Notes under the pieces: generated by a model
What the model was told of the DNA's origin: nothing
Seen by the model: the letters and a program-made list of their open reading frames with translations, nothing else
Databases searched by the model: none
Translations under genes and position numbers: made by a program
Part shown: one piece after another, positions 1 through 7,283 of the stretch
Position numbering within the stretch: position 1 is the first letter of the stretch
Layout of the letters: the number at the start of each line of letters is the position of its first letter
Source of the DNA: CAXSBR01 sp964236495
GTDB lineage: Bacteria; Actinomycetota; Actinomycetes; Mycobacteriales; Jatrophihabitantaceae
Reading direction: 5' to 3'
Assembly: GCA_964236495.1 (NCBI GenBank)
Contig: CAXSBR010000030.1
Location: forward strand, 1 to 26,460
Length of the DNA stretch: 26,460 nt

Positions 1-710
1 TGTTCGGGCGCCGGCGCGTAGACGCCTTCGCTCAAATCGCGGGGATGCACGTGTGCCGGAACGGCGGCCGGCTCGGGCAGAACCTCGGCGGTCTCGATCC
101 GGTCCAGGCGAAACACCCGCAGCCCCTCCGCCCGCCGGCACCACGCTTCCAGATAGGCCCGACCCTCGGCGACGAACAGCTGCATCGGATCGACGGTCCG
201 TTCGGTCGTCTCGTCGCGAGTGGCGGTGAAGTAGCGCAGGTGCAGAGCGCGGTCGCCGTCGAGGGCCGCCTGCACGGCAGGCCGTACCCGGGTTTCGGCG
301 TCGATGGCGACCTGCACGGCGTCGGCAGCCCCGACGTGGCCACCGGCTGCGGATTCGACCTTGGCCAGCGCGCGTTCCACCGCAGCGCGGTCGCTGACGC
401 CACGGATTTCGGCCAGCGTGCGCAATGCCACCGTCAGCGTCAGCGCTTCCTGCGCAGTCAGCCGTAGCGGGCGCGACATGCCGGCGTCGAACACCACGCT
501 GACGGTGTCGCCTTCGAAGGCGAGGTCGATCAGGTCACCCGGCCCCTGACCTGGTAGGCCGCACATCCACAGCAGATTGAGATCCCTACGCAGCTGGGCC
601 TCGGTGACGTCGAAGTCCGCCGCCGCCTGCGCCACGGCGATGCCCGGCCGGGCCAACAGATAGGGCACCAGCGCGAGCAGGCGCGGCATCCGCTCGGCCA
701 CGGCGGTCAT
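1..710 (-). CDS. pafC: PafC, WYL-domain transcriptional regulator (C-terminus outside window)
   Basis: Partial gene: the ATG is at 710 and the frame runs off the left edge after about 236 codons. The N-terminus (MTAVAERMPRLLALVPYLL) followed by a helix-turn-helix region (about residues 20-45) and a WYL-type segment near residues 190-215 (YLEAWCRRAEGLRVFRLDRI) match PafC. In mycobacteria PafB and PafC together activate the RecA-independent DNA-damage regulon, with the WYL domains as ligand or nucleic-acid sensors. The start overlaps the pafB stop in an ATGA, so the two are translationally coupled and probably form a heterodimer. Identity is firm; the function is known from the family. Confidence 0.93.
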   Translation of the reverse strand, partial: MTAVAERMPRLLALVPYLLARPGIAVAQAAADFDVTEAQLRRDLNLLWMCGLPGQGPGDLIDLAFEGDTVSVVFDAGMSRPLRLTAQEALTLTVALRTLAEIRGVSDRAAVERALAKVESAAGGHVGAADAVQVAIDAETRVRPAVQAALDGDRALHLRYFTATRDETTERTVDPMQLFVAEGRAYLEAWCRRAEGLRVFRLDRIETAEVLPEPAAVPAHVHPRDLSEGVYAPAPE

Positions 711-1699
711 CGCGGCACTCCGATGCCGGCGGCGGTGCGCAGCAGGTCCACCACCGCGGCCACCAACTCCGGTGGCGACGTCGCGCGCGCCGAAATGCCC
801 GCGGCCGCGATCTGGCGGGCCATCCATTCCAGATCGGTGTAGTCGATGGTCAGCTCGTCGGCCTCGGTCGCTGCTGGGCCGCTTCGCCGCGCCATCCGGC
901 GTAGGCGGGCCGCGCCGGGCCCGACGACGGCGACCGTCGCGGTGTAGTTGCGCTCGGGCGCAGCCCCCCGGACGAACTCCACTAGGTCCAGACCATGCGG
1001 GCGCTCGGCGGTGCCGGCACCGCCCACGAGGCGGATGGCGCCGTCGATGCGTGACAGCCGGAAACTGCGCGTCGCTTGTCGGGCGCGGTCGTAGCCCACG
1101 AGATACCAGCGGCCCATCCAGGACAGCACACCCCAGGGTTCGACGGTCCGGCTCTCCGCGTCGGCCTCGCCGGACTTGCGGTAGCCGAAGCTGACGGCGC
1201 GCTGATCGGCGACCGCTTCGAGCAGCGGGCCCAGATTGGACTCGACCTCGAGCGGGCCGACAGTGTCGGGGACCGCTGCATATCCGCCGTGACCGGTGTC
1301 GTCGAGCTCGACTCCGCCGGCGCGCAGCTTCAGTGCCGCGGTTCGGGCGGTACTGCTCAGCGTGGCTGACTGCCAGAGCCTCGATGCCAGCCCGACCGCG
1401 GCCGCCTCGGCGGGATCGAACTCGATCTCGGGTAGCTCGTAGTCGCGGCGGGCGATGCGGTAGCCGTCGTCGACGTCGAAGATGCTGGTCCGTCCGGTCT
1501 CCAGCGGCACGCCCAGATCGCGCAGCTCGGCCTTGTCGCGCTCGAACATCCGCTTGAACGCGTCGTCGCCGCGCTCGGAGCCGTCGTCGGGGTCGTAGCC
1601 GGGCACGCTGCGTCGGATTTGCTCGGCGGTCAGGAATTGCCGGGTGGACAGCAGGCACAGAACCAGATTGATCATCCGTTCCGCCCGCCGTGCCGCCAT
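707..1699 (-). CDS. pafB: PafB, WYL-domain transcriptional regulator
   Basis: 330 residues from the ATG at 1699 (MAARRAERMINLVLCLLSTR), close to the roughly 332 residues of mycobacterial PafB. An HTH region lies at about 10-65 (TAEQIRR, FKRMFERDKAELRDLGVPLE) and the WYL domain at about 155-225 with GRWYLVGYD at 196-204 and RSFRLSRI after it. A longer frame upstream to 1825 exists, but the extension is Arg/Ala-rich and unlike the family; a TACGTT -10 box ending 8 nt before the ATG fits a leaderless start at 1699. It overlaps pafC by 4 nt. The insert PGYDPDDGSERGDDAFKRM resembles Streptomyces/Frankia-type PafB more than the mycobacterial protein. Family role: partner of PafC in the DNA-damage response. 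Confidence 0.93.
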   Translation of the reverse strand: MAARRAERMINLVLCLLSTRQFLTAEQIRRSVPGYDPDDGSERGDDAFKRMFERDKAELRDLGVPLETGRTSIFDVDDGYRIARRDYELPEIEFDPAEAAAVGLASRLWQSATLSSTARTAALKLRAGGVELDDTGHGGYAAVPDTVGPLEVESNLGPLLEAVADQRAVSFGYRKSGEADAESRTVEPWGVLSWMGRWYLVGYDRARQATRSFRLSRIDGAIRLVGGAGTAERPHGLDLVEFVRGAAPERNYTATVAVVGPGAARLRRMARRSGPAATEADELTIDYTDLEWMARQIAAAGISARATSPPELVAAVVDLLRTAAGIGVPR

Positions 1700-1706
1700 G
1701 TCGTCG

Positions 1707-1712
1707 AACGTA
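1707..1712 (-). promoter_or_regulatory. -10 box (TACGTT) of pafBC, probable leaderless start
   Basis: TACGTT reads on the minus strand with its last T at 1707, 8 nt before the A of the pafB ATG at 1699. No Shine-Dalgarno sequence lies between. No convincing -35 element was seen. Inference from spacing. Confidence 0.45.
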
Positions 1713-1888
1713 ATGCCTCGGCGTGCGCGCCTCGCGGTGCCGCGCGTGGACGCTGCGCCTGCCGGACGGGCCATGGAGGCATTGTTGCTCAGGCGTGGTC
1801 GCGGTGCGAAGCCCATTTCGTCCACAGCGGACGCCGAGCGCGTCCCAACCGCACGCTCGGACGGGCGCCGACGTCAGCGGCGGGCCGT

Positions 1889-1894
1889 TAGGGT
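1889..1894 (+). promoter_or_regulatory. -10 box (TAGGGT) upstream of DUF3866 gene
   Basis: TAGGGT ends at 1894, which puts position +7 at 1901, the G of a GTG that opens a 9-codon frame running into the DUF3866 start. The same hexamer and spacing recur at other starts in this window. Inference from sequence. Confidence 0.5.
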
Positions 1895-1900
1895 CCAACG

Positions 1901-1930
1901 GTGACGATGCCGACCGCGGGCCAAGGCTGA
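1901..1930 (+). CDS. 9-codon leader frame coupled to DUF3866 gene (tentative)
   Basis: GTG-ACG-ATG...TGA encodes V/M-TMPTAGQG and stops in a TGATG that contains the ATG of the DUF3866 gene (stop at 1928-1930, ATG at 1930). The GTG sits at the position predicted for a leaderless +1 downstream of the TAGGGT box. It may therefore be the true first initiation site of the transcript, delivering ribosomes to the DUF3866 start by termination-reinitiation. The peptide has no recognisable features and could be functionless. Confidence 0.35.
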   Translation: MTMPTAGQG

Positions 1931-3015
1931 TGATCTGCTGGCGGCAGGGCGACGTGGTCGAGGTTGTCACTGCGCGGAAGGGGATCTGCGAACTTCGCGT
2001 CGACGTCGCCGGCGACGGTGTTGTGCCCGCGCTGGCCTACGTCGAGGTGGTGGGTGAACCGCGTCAAGGTGATCGGGTGCTGCTCAACGTCACCGCCCTG
2101 GTTCAGCGCCTGGGCACCGGCGGTTTTGCGCTGGTGGTGGCCATACCCGACCGGCTTCCTCCCGATCCTGAGCTACCCGGGCACCTCGTCAAGGCGCGCT
2201 ACACCCCTCTGCAGGTCAGCGTGGCGGGGGCCGACGAACAGGGTTCGCCGCACCACGATGCGCTCGCGGAGGCGACGTCGATCGAGGGCATGCCCGTGGT
2301 CGTCGCCGATTTGCATTCGGCGCTGCCCGCGATCGTGGCAGGCATCCGCGCGGATGAGCCAAGTGCGCGCATCGCCTACGTGCTGACCGACGGCGCCGCG
2401 CTGCCGCTGTGGTTGTCGCACACGGTCGATGCCCTGGCGCCCATGCTGTGCGGCACGGTCAGCACCGGCCAGGCGTTCGGCGGCGACGTCGAGACCGTCA
2501 GCGTGCACACCGGGCTGCTCGCCGCCCGGCACGTTCTGAACGCCGATGTCGCAGTGGTTACCCAGGGACCCGGCAATCTCGGCACCGGCACGGTGTGGGG
2601 CTTTTCCGGTGTTCAGGCCGGTGACGTCGTGAATGCCGTCGGCGTGCTGGGCGGGCGGGCCGTGGGGGCGCTGCGGATTTCCGACGCCGATCCCCGCGAG
2701 CGGCACCGGGGGGTGTCGCACCATTCGACGACGGCGTTCGGACGGGTGGCACTGGCACCGGTGGACGTCGTCGTACCCGAGACGTTGGCGCCGGCGCTGG
2801 CTGCGAAGGTGCGTGCCGATCTGGCCGCGGCGGGGCTGCGCCGAATCGTCCACACGCCCACCGACGGACTGGATGAGGCGCTGCGCTCGCTGCCGACGAC
2901 GGTGTCGACGATGGGCCGCGGGCTCGACGAGGACTACGCCTACTTCCTCAGCGCGGCGGCGGCCGGGCGGCACGCGGCGGGACTTATCCGACCGAGCGGA
3001 GATGTCCCCAGCTGA
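1930..3015 (+). CDS. DUF3866 family protein
   Basis: 361 residues from the ATG at 1930 (MICWRQGDVVEVVTARKG). The N-terminal beta-rich part, with GDRVLLNVTALVQRLGTGGFALVVA at about 50-75, and a later glycine-rich part (VTQGPGNLGTGTVWGFSG, then HHSTTAFGR) are typical of the uncharacterised actinobacterial DUF3866 family, commonly found near Pup-proteasome genes. No signal peptide or membrane segment. It is divergent from pafB across about 230 nt and precedes the UBP zinc-finger gene. Longer in-frame starts to 1723 exist, but that part reads as antisense of pafB. The biochemical function is not known; the family call is good. Confidence 0.85.
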   Translation: MICWRQGDVVEVVTARKGICELRVDVAGDGVVPALAYVEVVGEPRQGDRVLLNVTALVQRLGTGGFALVVAIPDRLPPDPELPGHLVKARYTPLQVSVAGADEQGSPHHDALAEATSIEGMPVVVADLHSALPAIVAGIRADEPSARIAYVLTDGAALPLWLSHTVDALAPMLCGTVSTGQAFGGDVETVSVHTGLLAARHVLNADVAVVTQGPGNLGTGTVWGFSGVQAGDVVNAVGVLGGRAVGALRISDADPRERHRGVSHHSTTAFGRVALAPVDVVVPETLAPALAAKVRADLAAAGLRRIVHTPTDGLDEALRSLPTTVSTMGRGLDEDYAYFLSAAAAGRHAAGLIRPSGDVPS

Positions 3016-3103
3016 TACGACCCAGCTCATGGATCTACTTGCATCGCTGATACGTCCGAGCTGATGCGTCCGAGCTGATGAATCTACTTTGCATCGCGGA
3101 TAC
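3011..3103 (+). repeat. Short direct-repeat cluster, 14-bp core in three copies
   Basis: CGTCCGAGCTGATG occurs twice in perfect tandem (3053-3066, 3067-3080) and once as CGACCCAGCTCATG (3018-3031). GCTGATACG occurs at 3011 and 3046. A longer unit, about AGCTnATGnATCTACTTGCATCGC followed by GATAC, appears at 3024-3053 and 3073-3103. The first copy begins inside the last codons of the DUF3866 gene, so the cluster probably grew by duplication of that 3' end. Confidence 0.85.
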
Positions 3104-3387
3104 TTACCGGTCGCCATCTGCAGGCTGGTGCGCCCTCGGTGAAGCCGAGATCTCGGTGGCGCTACGACGCTTGCCGTCCGTCGCACCCTCCGCATAGCTA
3201 GCGCGCGACGAAGGCGGGCGGCTGCCGTATATGCTCCCGGCTTCGACCTTTGCGGTGGCGCGACGGGCCACTATTGCGACGGTCCGCCTTCGTTGACACT
3301 TCGCCCCCACCTGACTTCGCGAAACCAAGCGAGCCGTGACGTGACACCTGCACACCAACCGCCCTCGTCAAAGAACCGGAGGTAGCT
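3016..3387. other. Intergenic spacer between DUF3866 and UBP zinc-finger genes
   Basis: 372 nt with no supportable gene. Its left third holds short direct repeats (3011-3103); the rest shows no recognisable hairpin terminator or RNA. The ribosome binding site of the next gene (GGAGG at 3378-3382) lies at its right end. Confidence 0.6.
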
Positions 3388-3756
3388 GTGAGCGATTTGA
3401 GAACAGCGTCGACTGCAGAGCCGAGTTCAGGCCCTGCGCCGTCGGGCACGGGCTGCGTCGACTGCCTGGCCGGTGCGGATCCGGGCTGGTGGATGCATCT
3501 GCGGCGGTGCGCCGACTGCGGCAATGTCGGCTGCTGCGACAGCTCGCCCAGCCAGCACGCCAGTGCGCACTTCGAGACCAGCGGCCATCCGATCATGCAG
3601 AGCTTCGAACCGGACGAGGTCTGGTTCTGGAACTTTTCCACCGAAGCCACGGTGGAGCACGCACCGTTGACCGAGCCGACCAGCCATCCGGCCACTCAGC
3701 CGGTACCCGCGCCGGCGGACAAAGTGCCAGCGGACTGGCAGGACCGCCTCAACTGA
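3388..3756 (+). CDS. UBP-type zinc-finger protein
   Basis: 122 residues from a GTG at 3388 preceded by GGAGG at 5-nt spacing. Residues 23-70 carry the UBP-type (ZnF-UBP/BUZ) pattern: Cys23, Cys26, the GWWMHLRRC block (33-41), Cys44, GCCDSS (48-53), His57, His61 and His67-Pro. The C-terminal 35 residues are Pro/Thr-rich and probably disordered. In eukaryotes (USP5, HDAC6) this fold binds the free Gly-Gly C-terminus of ubiquitin; the bacterial members are uncharacterised. It converges on pafA with 10 nt between stop codons. A role in the Pup pathway is only suggested by position. Confidence 0.88.
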   Translation: MSDLRTASTAEPSSGPAPSGTGCVDCLAGADPGWWMHLRRCADCGNVGCCDSSPSQHASAHFETSGHPIMQSFEPDEVWFWNFSTEATVEHAPLTEPTSHPATQPVPAPADKVPADWQDRLN

Positions 3757-3767
3757 CGGGCGGTCCT
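3740..3767. terminator. Hairpin spanning the stops of UBP zinc-finger gene and pafA
   Basis: AGGACCGCC (3740-3748) and GGCGGTCCT (3759-3767) form a perfect 9-bp stem with a 10-nt loop. The UBP stop (3754-3756) is in the loop and the last base of the second arm is the first base of the pafA stop. The position between convergent genes suggests a bidirectional terminator; neither side has a clear T-tract. Confidence 0.5.
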
Positions 3768-5125
3768 CACATCGATTCAATGAGTTTCTCGACCCGGTCG
3801 TCGACGCTGCGGAACGGATCCTTGCAGAGCACGGTGCGCTGGGCCTGATCGTTGAGCTTGAGGTGCACCCAGTCGACGGTGAAGTCACGGCGCCGGTCCT
3901 GCGCGCGCCGGATGAAGTCCCCGCGCAGCTTCGCGCGCGTCGTCTGCGGAGGCACCGACTTGGCCTCGAAAATGTCGAGATCGCGGGTGGCCCGTGCAAC
4001 GGCTCCGCGCGCCTCGAGCAGGTAGTACAGGCCGCGGCCGCGACGGATGTCGTGGTAGGCCAGGTCCAACTGCGCAATGCGTGGCGACGACAGCGGCAGG
4101 TCGTGCTTGGCGCGGTACCGCTCGATCAGGGTGAACTTGGTAGCCCAGTCGATCTCGCGGTCGATAAGGGACAGGTCGCCGGACTGCACCGCGGTGAGCG
4201 TGCGCCGCCACAGTGACAGCACCCGCCGGTCGACGTCGGTGGCTTCCCCGCGCTCGGCGAACTCCTCGGCCCGCTCGACGTACTCACGCTGGATGTCCAG
4301 GGCCGACGCCATCCGGCCCGAGGCCAGCTTGACCTGCTTGGTGCCGGTCAGATCGTGCGAGATCTCGCGGATGGCACGGATCGGGTTCTCCAGCGCTAGG
4401 TCGCGGAACGTGACCCCCTGCTCGATCATGCGCAGTACGAGATCGGCGGAGCCGACCTTGAGCATCGTGGTGCACTCGTTCATGTTGGAATCACCGACGA
4501 TGACGTGCAGTCGGCGGTACCGCTCGGCGTCGGCGTGCGGCTCGTCTCGGGTGTTGATGATGGGCCGGCTGCGGGTGGTGGCGCTGGACACGCCCTCCCA
4601 GATGTGTTCGGCGCGCTGGCTCAGGCAGTACACGGCGCCGCGAGGCGTCTGCAGCAGCTTGCCGGCGCCGCAGATGAGCTGACGGGTGACCAGGAACGGG
4701 ATCAGCACATCGGACAGCCGGCTGAACTCCCCCGTCCGTCCGACGAGGAAGTTCTCGTGGCAGCCGTAGGAGTTGCCCGCGGAGTCGGTGTTGTTCTTGA
4801 ACAGGTAGATGTCACCGGCGATGCCTTCGTCGTGCAGGCGTTCCTCGGCGTCGATGAGCAGGCCTTCCAGCGTCCGCTCACCAGCCTTGTCGTGGGCTAC
4901 CAGGGACAGCACGTCGTCGCATTCGGGGGTCGCGTACTCCGGATGGCTGCCGACGTCGAGATACAGTCGCGCGCCGTTACGCAGAAAGACGTTGCTGCTG
5001 CGGCCCCACGACACAACTCGCCGGAACAGGTAGCGGGCGACCTCGTCGGGGCTGAGCCGGCGCTGGCCGTGCCAGGTGCAGGTGACACCGTATTCGTTCT
5101 CGATCCCGAATATCCGCCGCTGCAT
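3767..5125 (-). CDS. pafA: PafA, Pup-protein ligase
   Basis: 452 residues, the same length as M. tuberculosis PafA. The enzyme phosphorylates the C-terminal Glu of Pup with ATP and joins it to substrate lysines. The glutamine-synthetase-like core is visible: GIENEYG at 7-13 (metal/ATP-binding Glu9), LYLDVGSHPEYATPE with the candidate catalytic Asp57, the KNNTDSAGNSYGCHENF block near 110-126, TRQLICGAGK, and INTRDEPHADAERYRRLHVIVGDSN. The C-terminal domain ends DRVEKLIESM. An ATG at 5125 follows a TAGGGT -10 box at 8 nt. It lies apart from the prc genes, separated by a GNAT remnant and a DUF222 gene. Confidence 0.97.
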   Translation of the reverse strand: MQRRIFGIENEYGVTCTWHGQRRLSPDEVARYLFRRVVSWGRSSNVFLRNGARLYLDVGSHPEYATPECDDVLSLVAHDKAGERTLEGLLIDAEERLHDEGIAGDIYLFKNNTDSAGNSYGCHENFLVGRTGEFSRLSDVLIPFLVTRQLICGAGKLLQTPRGAVYCLSQRAEHIWEGVSSATTRSRPIINTRDEPHADAERYRRLHVIVGDSNMNECTTMLKVGSADLVLRMIEQGVTFRDLALENPIRAIREISHDLTGTKQVKLASGRMASALDIQREYVERAEEFAERGEATDVDRRVLSLWRRTLTAVQSGDLSLIDREIDWATKFTLIERYRAKHDLPLSSPRIAQLDLAYHDIRRGRGLYYLLEARGAVARATRDLDIFEAKSVPPQTTRAKLRGDFIRRAQDRRRDFTVDWVHLKLNDQAQRTVLCKDPFRSVDDRVEKLIESM

Positions 5126-5132
5126 TGTTCCT

Positions 5133-5138
5133 ACCCTA
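5133..5138 (-). promoter_or_regulatory. -10 box (TAGGGT) of pafA
   Basis: TAGGGT on the minus strand has its last T at 5133, 8 nt before the pafA ATG at 5125, which suggests a leaderless or near-leaderless transcript. The intervening AGGAACA has a weak AGGA that could also act as a ribosome site. The hexamer is identical to the candidate boxes of pup and arc. Confidence 0.5.
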
Positions 5139-5175
5139 GCCAGCCGGTTCTGGCCCGCGGGGTCAGAATCGATGG

Positions 5176-5649
5176 GTGGACATGGATCTGCTGACGGCGC
5201 GGTTACGGCTGCGCGGGTTCGTGCCCGGTGACGTCGAGGGGCTACTGGAACTCGACAGCGATCCGGCCATGATGTGGTACCTCACCGGGGGCCGAGCGAT
5301 GTCGCGCGCGGAGTTCGAGCGCGACCAGCACATCGAGGGCAGCGTGCACGGCGACGTCGAATATGCCATCGCCCGGCGCAGTCCGCCGACGACGTCGACC
5401 GGCACAAGGCAGGACTGGCTGGTCAGCAGCACTGGGCCCGGACAGCCGAGTGTCCCAGGCCCGCTTCAGAACGGAGGCGGCTCGTCGTCACTTATCGTGC
5501 GTTCCGCGACGTCAGCGCACGGTCGGGTAGTTAGCTCGGGCTCCGGCTCCGCCAGGTCACTGCACGGTCGTAATTCGCGAGTCGGCTCCGGCTCAACGAC
5601 GTCACCGTGTGGTCGGGTTGTCAGGGTCGGTTCCGGCTCAGTCTTGTAG
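5176..5649 (+). pseudogene. Truncated GNAT-family acetyltransferase remnant
   Basis: GTG at 5176 (or ATG at 5182) opens MDMDLLTARLRLRGF, then DVEGLLELDSDPAMMWYLTGG, the typical first strand and helices of RimJ/RimL-like GNAT proteins. Similarity stops near residue 65 (about 5370), before the acetyl-CoA-binding motif A. The frame then runs through unrelated sequence and the antisense of the DUF222 gene to a stop at 5649. No missing C-terminal half was found on the other side of the DUF222 gene. It is divergent from pafA by 50 nt; CAGAAT at 5164-5169 lies 7 nt before the GTG. Probably broken when the DUF222 block arrived. Confidence 0.7.
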
Positions 5650-6884
5650 TGGTGGCCGCTCGGACTGGTCCACGTCGCTGTTGCATCACTGTCGAGTTGG
5701 TAGGACCAGATCTTCTCGGTTTTGAGGCGGTGGTGGCGGCGGCAGAGGGCAGCGAGGTTGGCCGTGCTGGTTCGGCCGCCGTCGTCCCAGGACTGGGCGT
5801 GGTCGAGGTCGCAGCGTCGGGCGGGGACTGTGCAGCCGGGGAAGCGGCAGGTGCGGTCGCGGGCGGTGATGTGGTCGGCGAGGTTGTGGGGTGGGCGGTA
5901 GGTGGTGCGGCCGTAGTCGAGGATCCGTCCGCTGACTGGGTCGGTGAGGATCCGGCGCCACGTGCCGGTCGGGTCGGCAGCCAATTCCCGGGCGGTGGGG
6001 GCGTCGAGGGGGCCGTACCCAGCGAGGTCACCTGGGTCGTTGTCCAGTCCGAGCAGGGTGGTGGCGGCGATGGTGACTTGGATCTGCGGGGACCGCCCTT
6101 GCACGGTGGGGAGTCCGTCGGCGGGGATACCGGTGAGGACACCGTCGACCAGCAGGTCGAACCGGCGCTGCGGCACCGTCCGGGCATCGTCGCGGGGCAG
6201 GAGGCGGGTGGCGGCGTCGAGGCGGGTGTAGACGGTGTGCACGTCGACTGCGGGGCCGTACACGCTCAACGTGGCCATGCCGTCGGGTTCGGGATATACA
6301 CGCACGTCACGGCGGTCCACGGCGTCGGCGTGCCGATCAGCCGAACCGGCAGGGTCGGCGAGAGCGACGGCGCGGTGCACCGCCCGGTCCAGCATCGGCG
6401 GGGTCGCCCCGGCCGAGTCGGCGACCACCACGGCATCGACGTGCGCGGCGAGGGCGGGCGCGCTGCGTTGCGCCATCCGGGCCAGCCCAACGACGTGCGC
6501 CAGGGACAGGTCCCCCGCGGCGAGGGCGGCGAACGTGGCGGGCAGCCGGTCCACCACCGCGCGGGCGTGGGCGAGCCGTGTCGCTGCTGCGGGTGGGGAG
6601 ATCCGCAGCATGCACGCCACCTCTTCACGCACCGCCTGAAAGCCGGACGGGTCGCGGCGGTCCAACACCGCCAACGCTGCCACCTGCACCGCATCGATCG
6701 CGGCCCGGTGCCGATCGAGCACACCGACCAGATCCACCAACTCGTCATGACCCAGCGCAGCCGGGGCCAAACCACGCAGCCGGGCCAGGTCGGCGTCGCT
6801 CCACCCGCAGGCCGGCTCGACACACATCCGGCGCAGCATCACCGAGACAGGCTCGGCGACAAGCGGAGCGGCGGCCGCGGACAT
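5466..6884 (-). CDS. DUF222 / 13E12-type HNH endonuclease-like protein
   Basis: 472 residues from the ATG at 6884. The long N-terminal DUF222 helical region (LVDLVGVLDRHRAAIDAVQVAAL, then RLAHARAVVDRLPATFAALAAGDLSLAH) is followed by an HNH domain at about 346-390 (CRFPGC, CDLDHAQSWDDGG, NLAALCRRHHRLKT). These match the 13E12 repeat family, multicopy elements of mycobacteria and other actinobacteria whose mobility mechanism is unclear. The C-terminal tail has three 15-residue repeats. The start fits a TATAGT box 7 nt upstream (leaderless). Its position between pafA and prcA, beside a truncated GNAT gene, suggests insertion. Confidence 0.88.
   Translation of the reverse strand: MSAAAAPLVAEPVSVMLRRMCVEPACGWSDADLARLRGLAPAALGHDELVDLVGVLDRHRAAIDAVQVAALAVLDRRDPSGFQAVREEVACMLRISPPAAATRLAHARAVVDRLPATFAALAAGDLSLAHVVGLARMAQRSAPALAAHVDAVVVADSAGATPPMLDRAVHRAVALADPAGSADRHADAVDRRDVRVYPEPDGMATLSVYGPAVDVHTVYTRLDAATRLLPRDDARTVPQRRFDLLVDGVLTGIPADGLPTVQGRSPQIQVTIAATTLLGLDNDPGDLAGYGPLDAPTARELAADPTGTWRRILTDPVSGRILDYGRTTYRPPHNLADHITARDRTCRFPGCTVPARRCDLDHAQSWDDGGRTSTANLAALCRRHHRLKTEKIWSYQLDSDATATWTSPSGHHYKTEPEPTLTTRPHGDVVEPEPTRELRPCSDLAEPEPELTTRPCADVAERTISDDEPPPF
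5505..5639 (-). repeat. Three 45-bp tandem repeats in the DUF222 C-terminus
   Basis: Units 5595-5639, 5550-5594 and 5505-5549 encode EPEPTLTTRPHGDVV, EPEPTRELRPCSDLA and EPEPELTTRPCADVA. All three keep EPEP and a downstream RP-x-x-D pattern, so the repeat stays in frame and is acidic/proline-rich. It adds a disordered tail after the HNH domain. Confidence 0.85.
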
Positions 6885-7283
6885 ACCCAAACTATAGAAC
6901 ACCTGTACGAAACAACGCAAGTGCCATGCTCGGGTGGACCTTGCCATACACGTCGCCCGCCAGAATCGGCGCATCGCAAGGGACGGGCCTGCAGTGGGCC
7001 ACATGCGTGACACCAAGCCGTCCAACCGGGTTTTGCGACAGCCCGATCAGCACACGGAACCAGCTCGCGACATGAGGGTGCCCGCCGTGACTTCAGACAG
7101 AACCGACCGCTCGCGGATTAGGAGGTCAACCGGTCACCCGGTCAACGCAGCAGCGTCAGACAGAAGCAAGGTGAGTATTGAGCACGTCAACAAGCACCAC
7201 GGGCAGCTGGTAAAAAGGCCAATCACTCCTAGGCGAACGAGCGACAAGTCGGCCGGCAGAAAGTCGGATAACAAGCAAAACGG
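6885..7283. other. Gene-free spacer between DUF222 gene and prcA
   Basis: About 400 nt. Only the DUF222 promoter at the left edge is supported. The part from about 7080 to 7280 is visibly less GC-rich than its surroundings, with runs such as TAAAAAGG and GCAAAAC. An open frame on the plus strand crosses it but runs antisense into prcA and resembles nothing. It may be leftover flank of the DUF222 insertion or the 3' region of the prc transcript; no clear hairpin plus T-tract was found. Confidence 0.55.
6891..6896 (-). promoter_or_regulatory. -10 box (TATAGT) of DUF222 gene
   Basis: TATAGT on the minus strand ends at 6891, exactly 7 nt before the A of the ATG at 6884. No Shine-Dalgarno sequence intervenes, so a leaderless start is likely. 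Confidence 0.5.
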
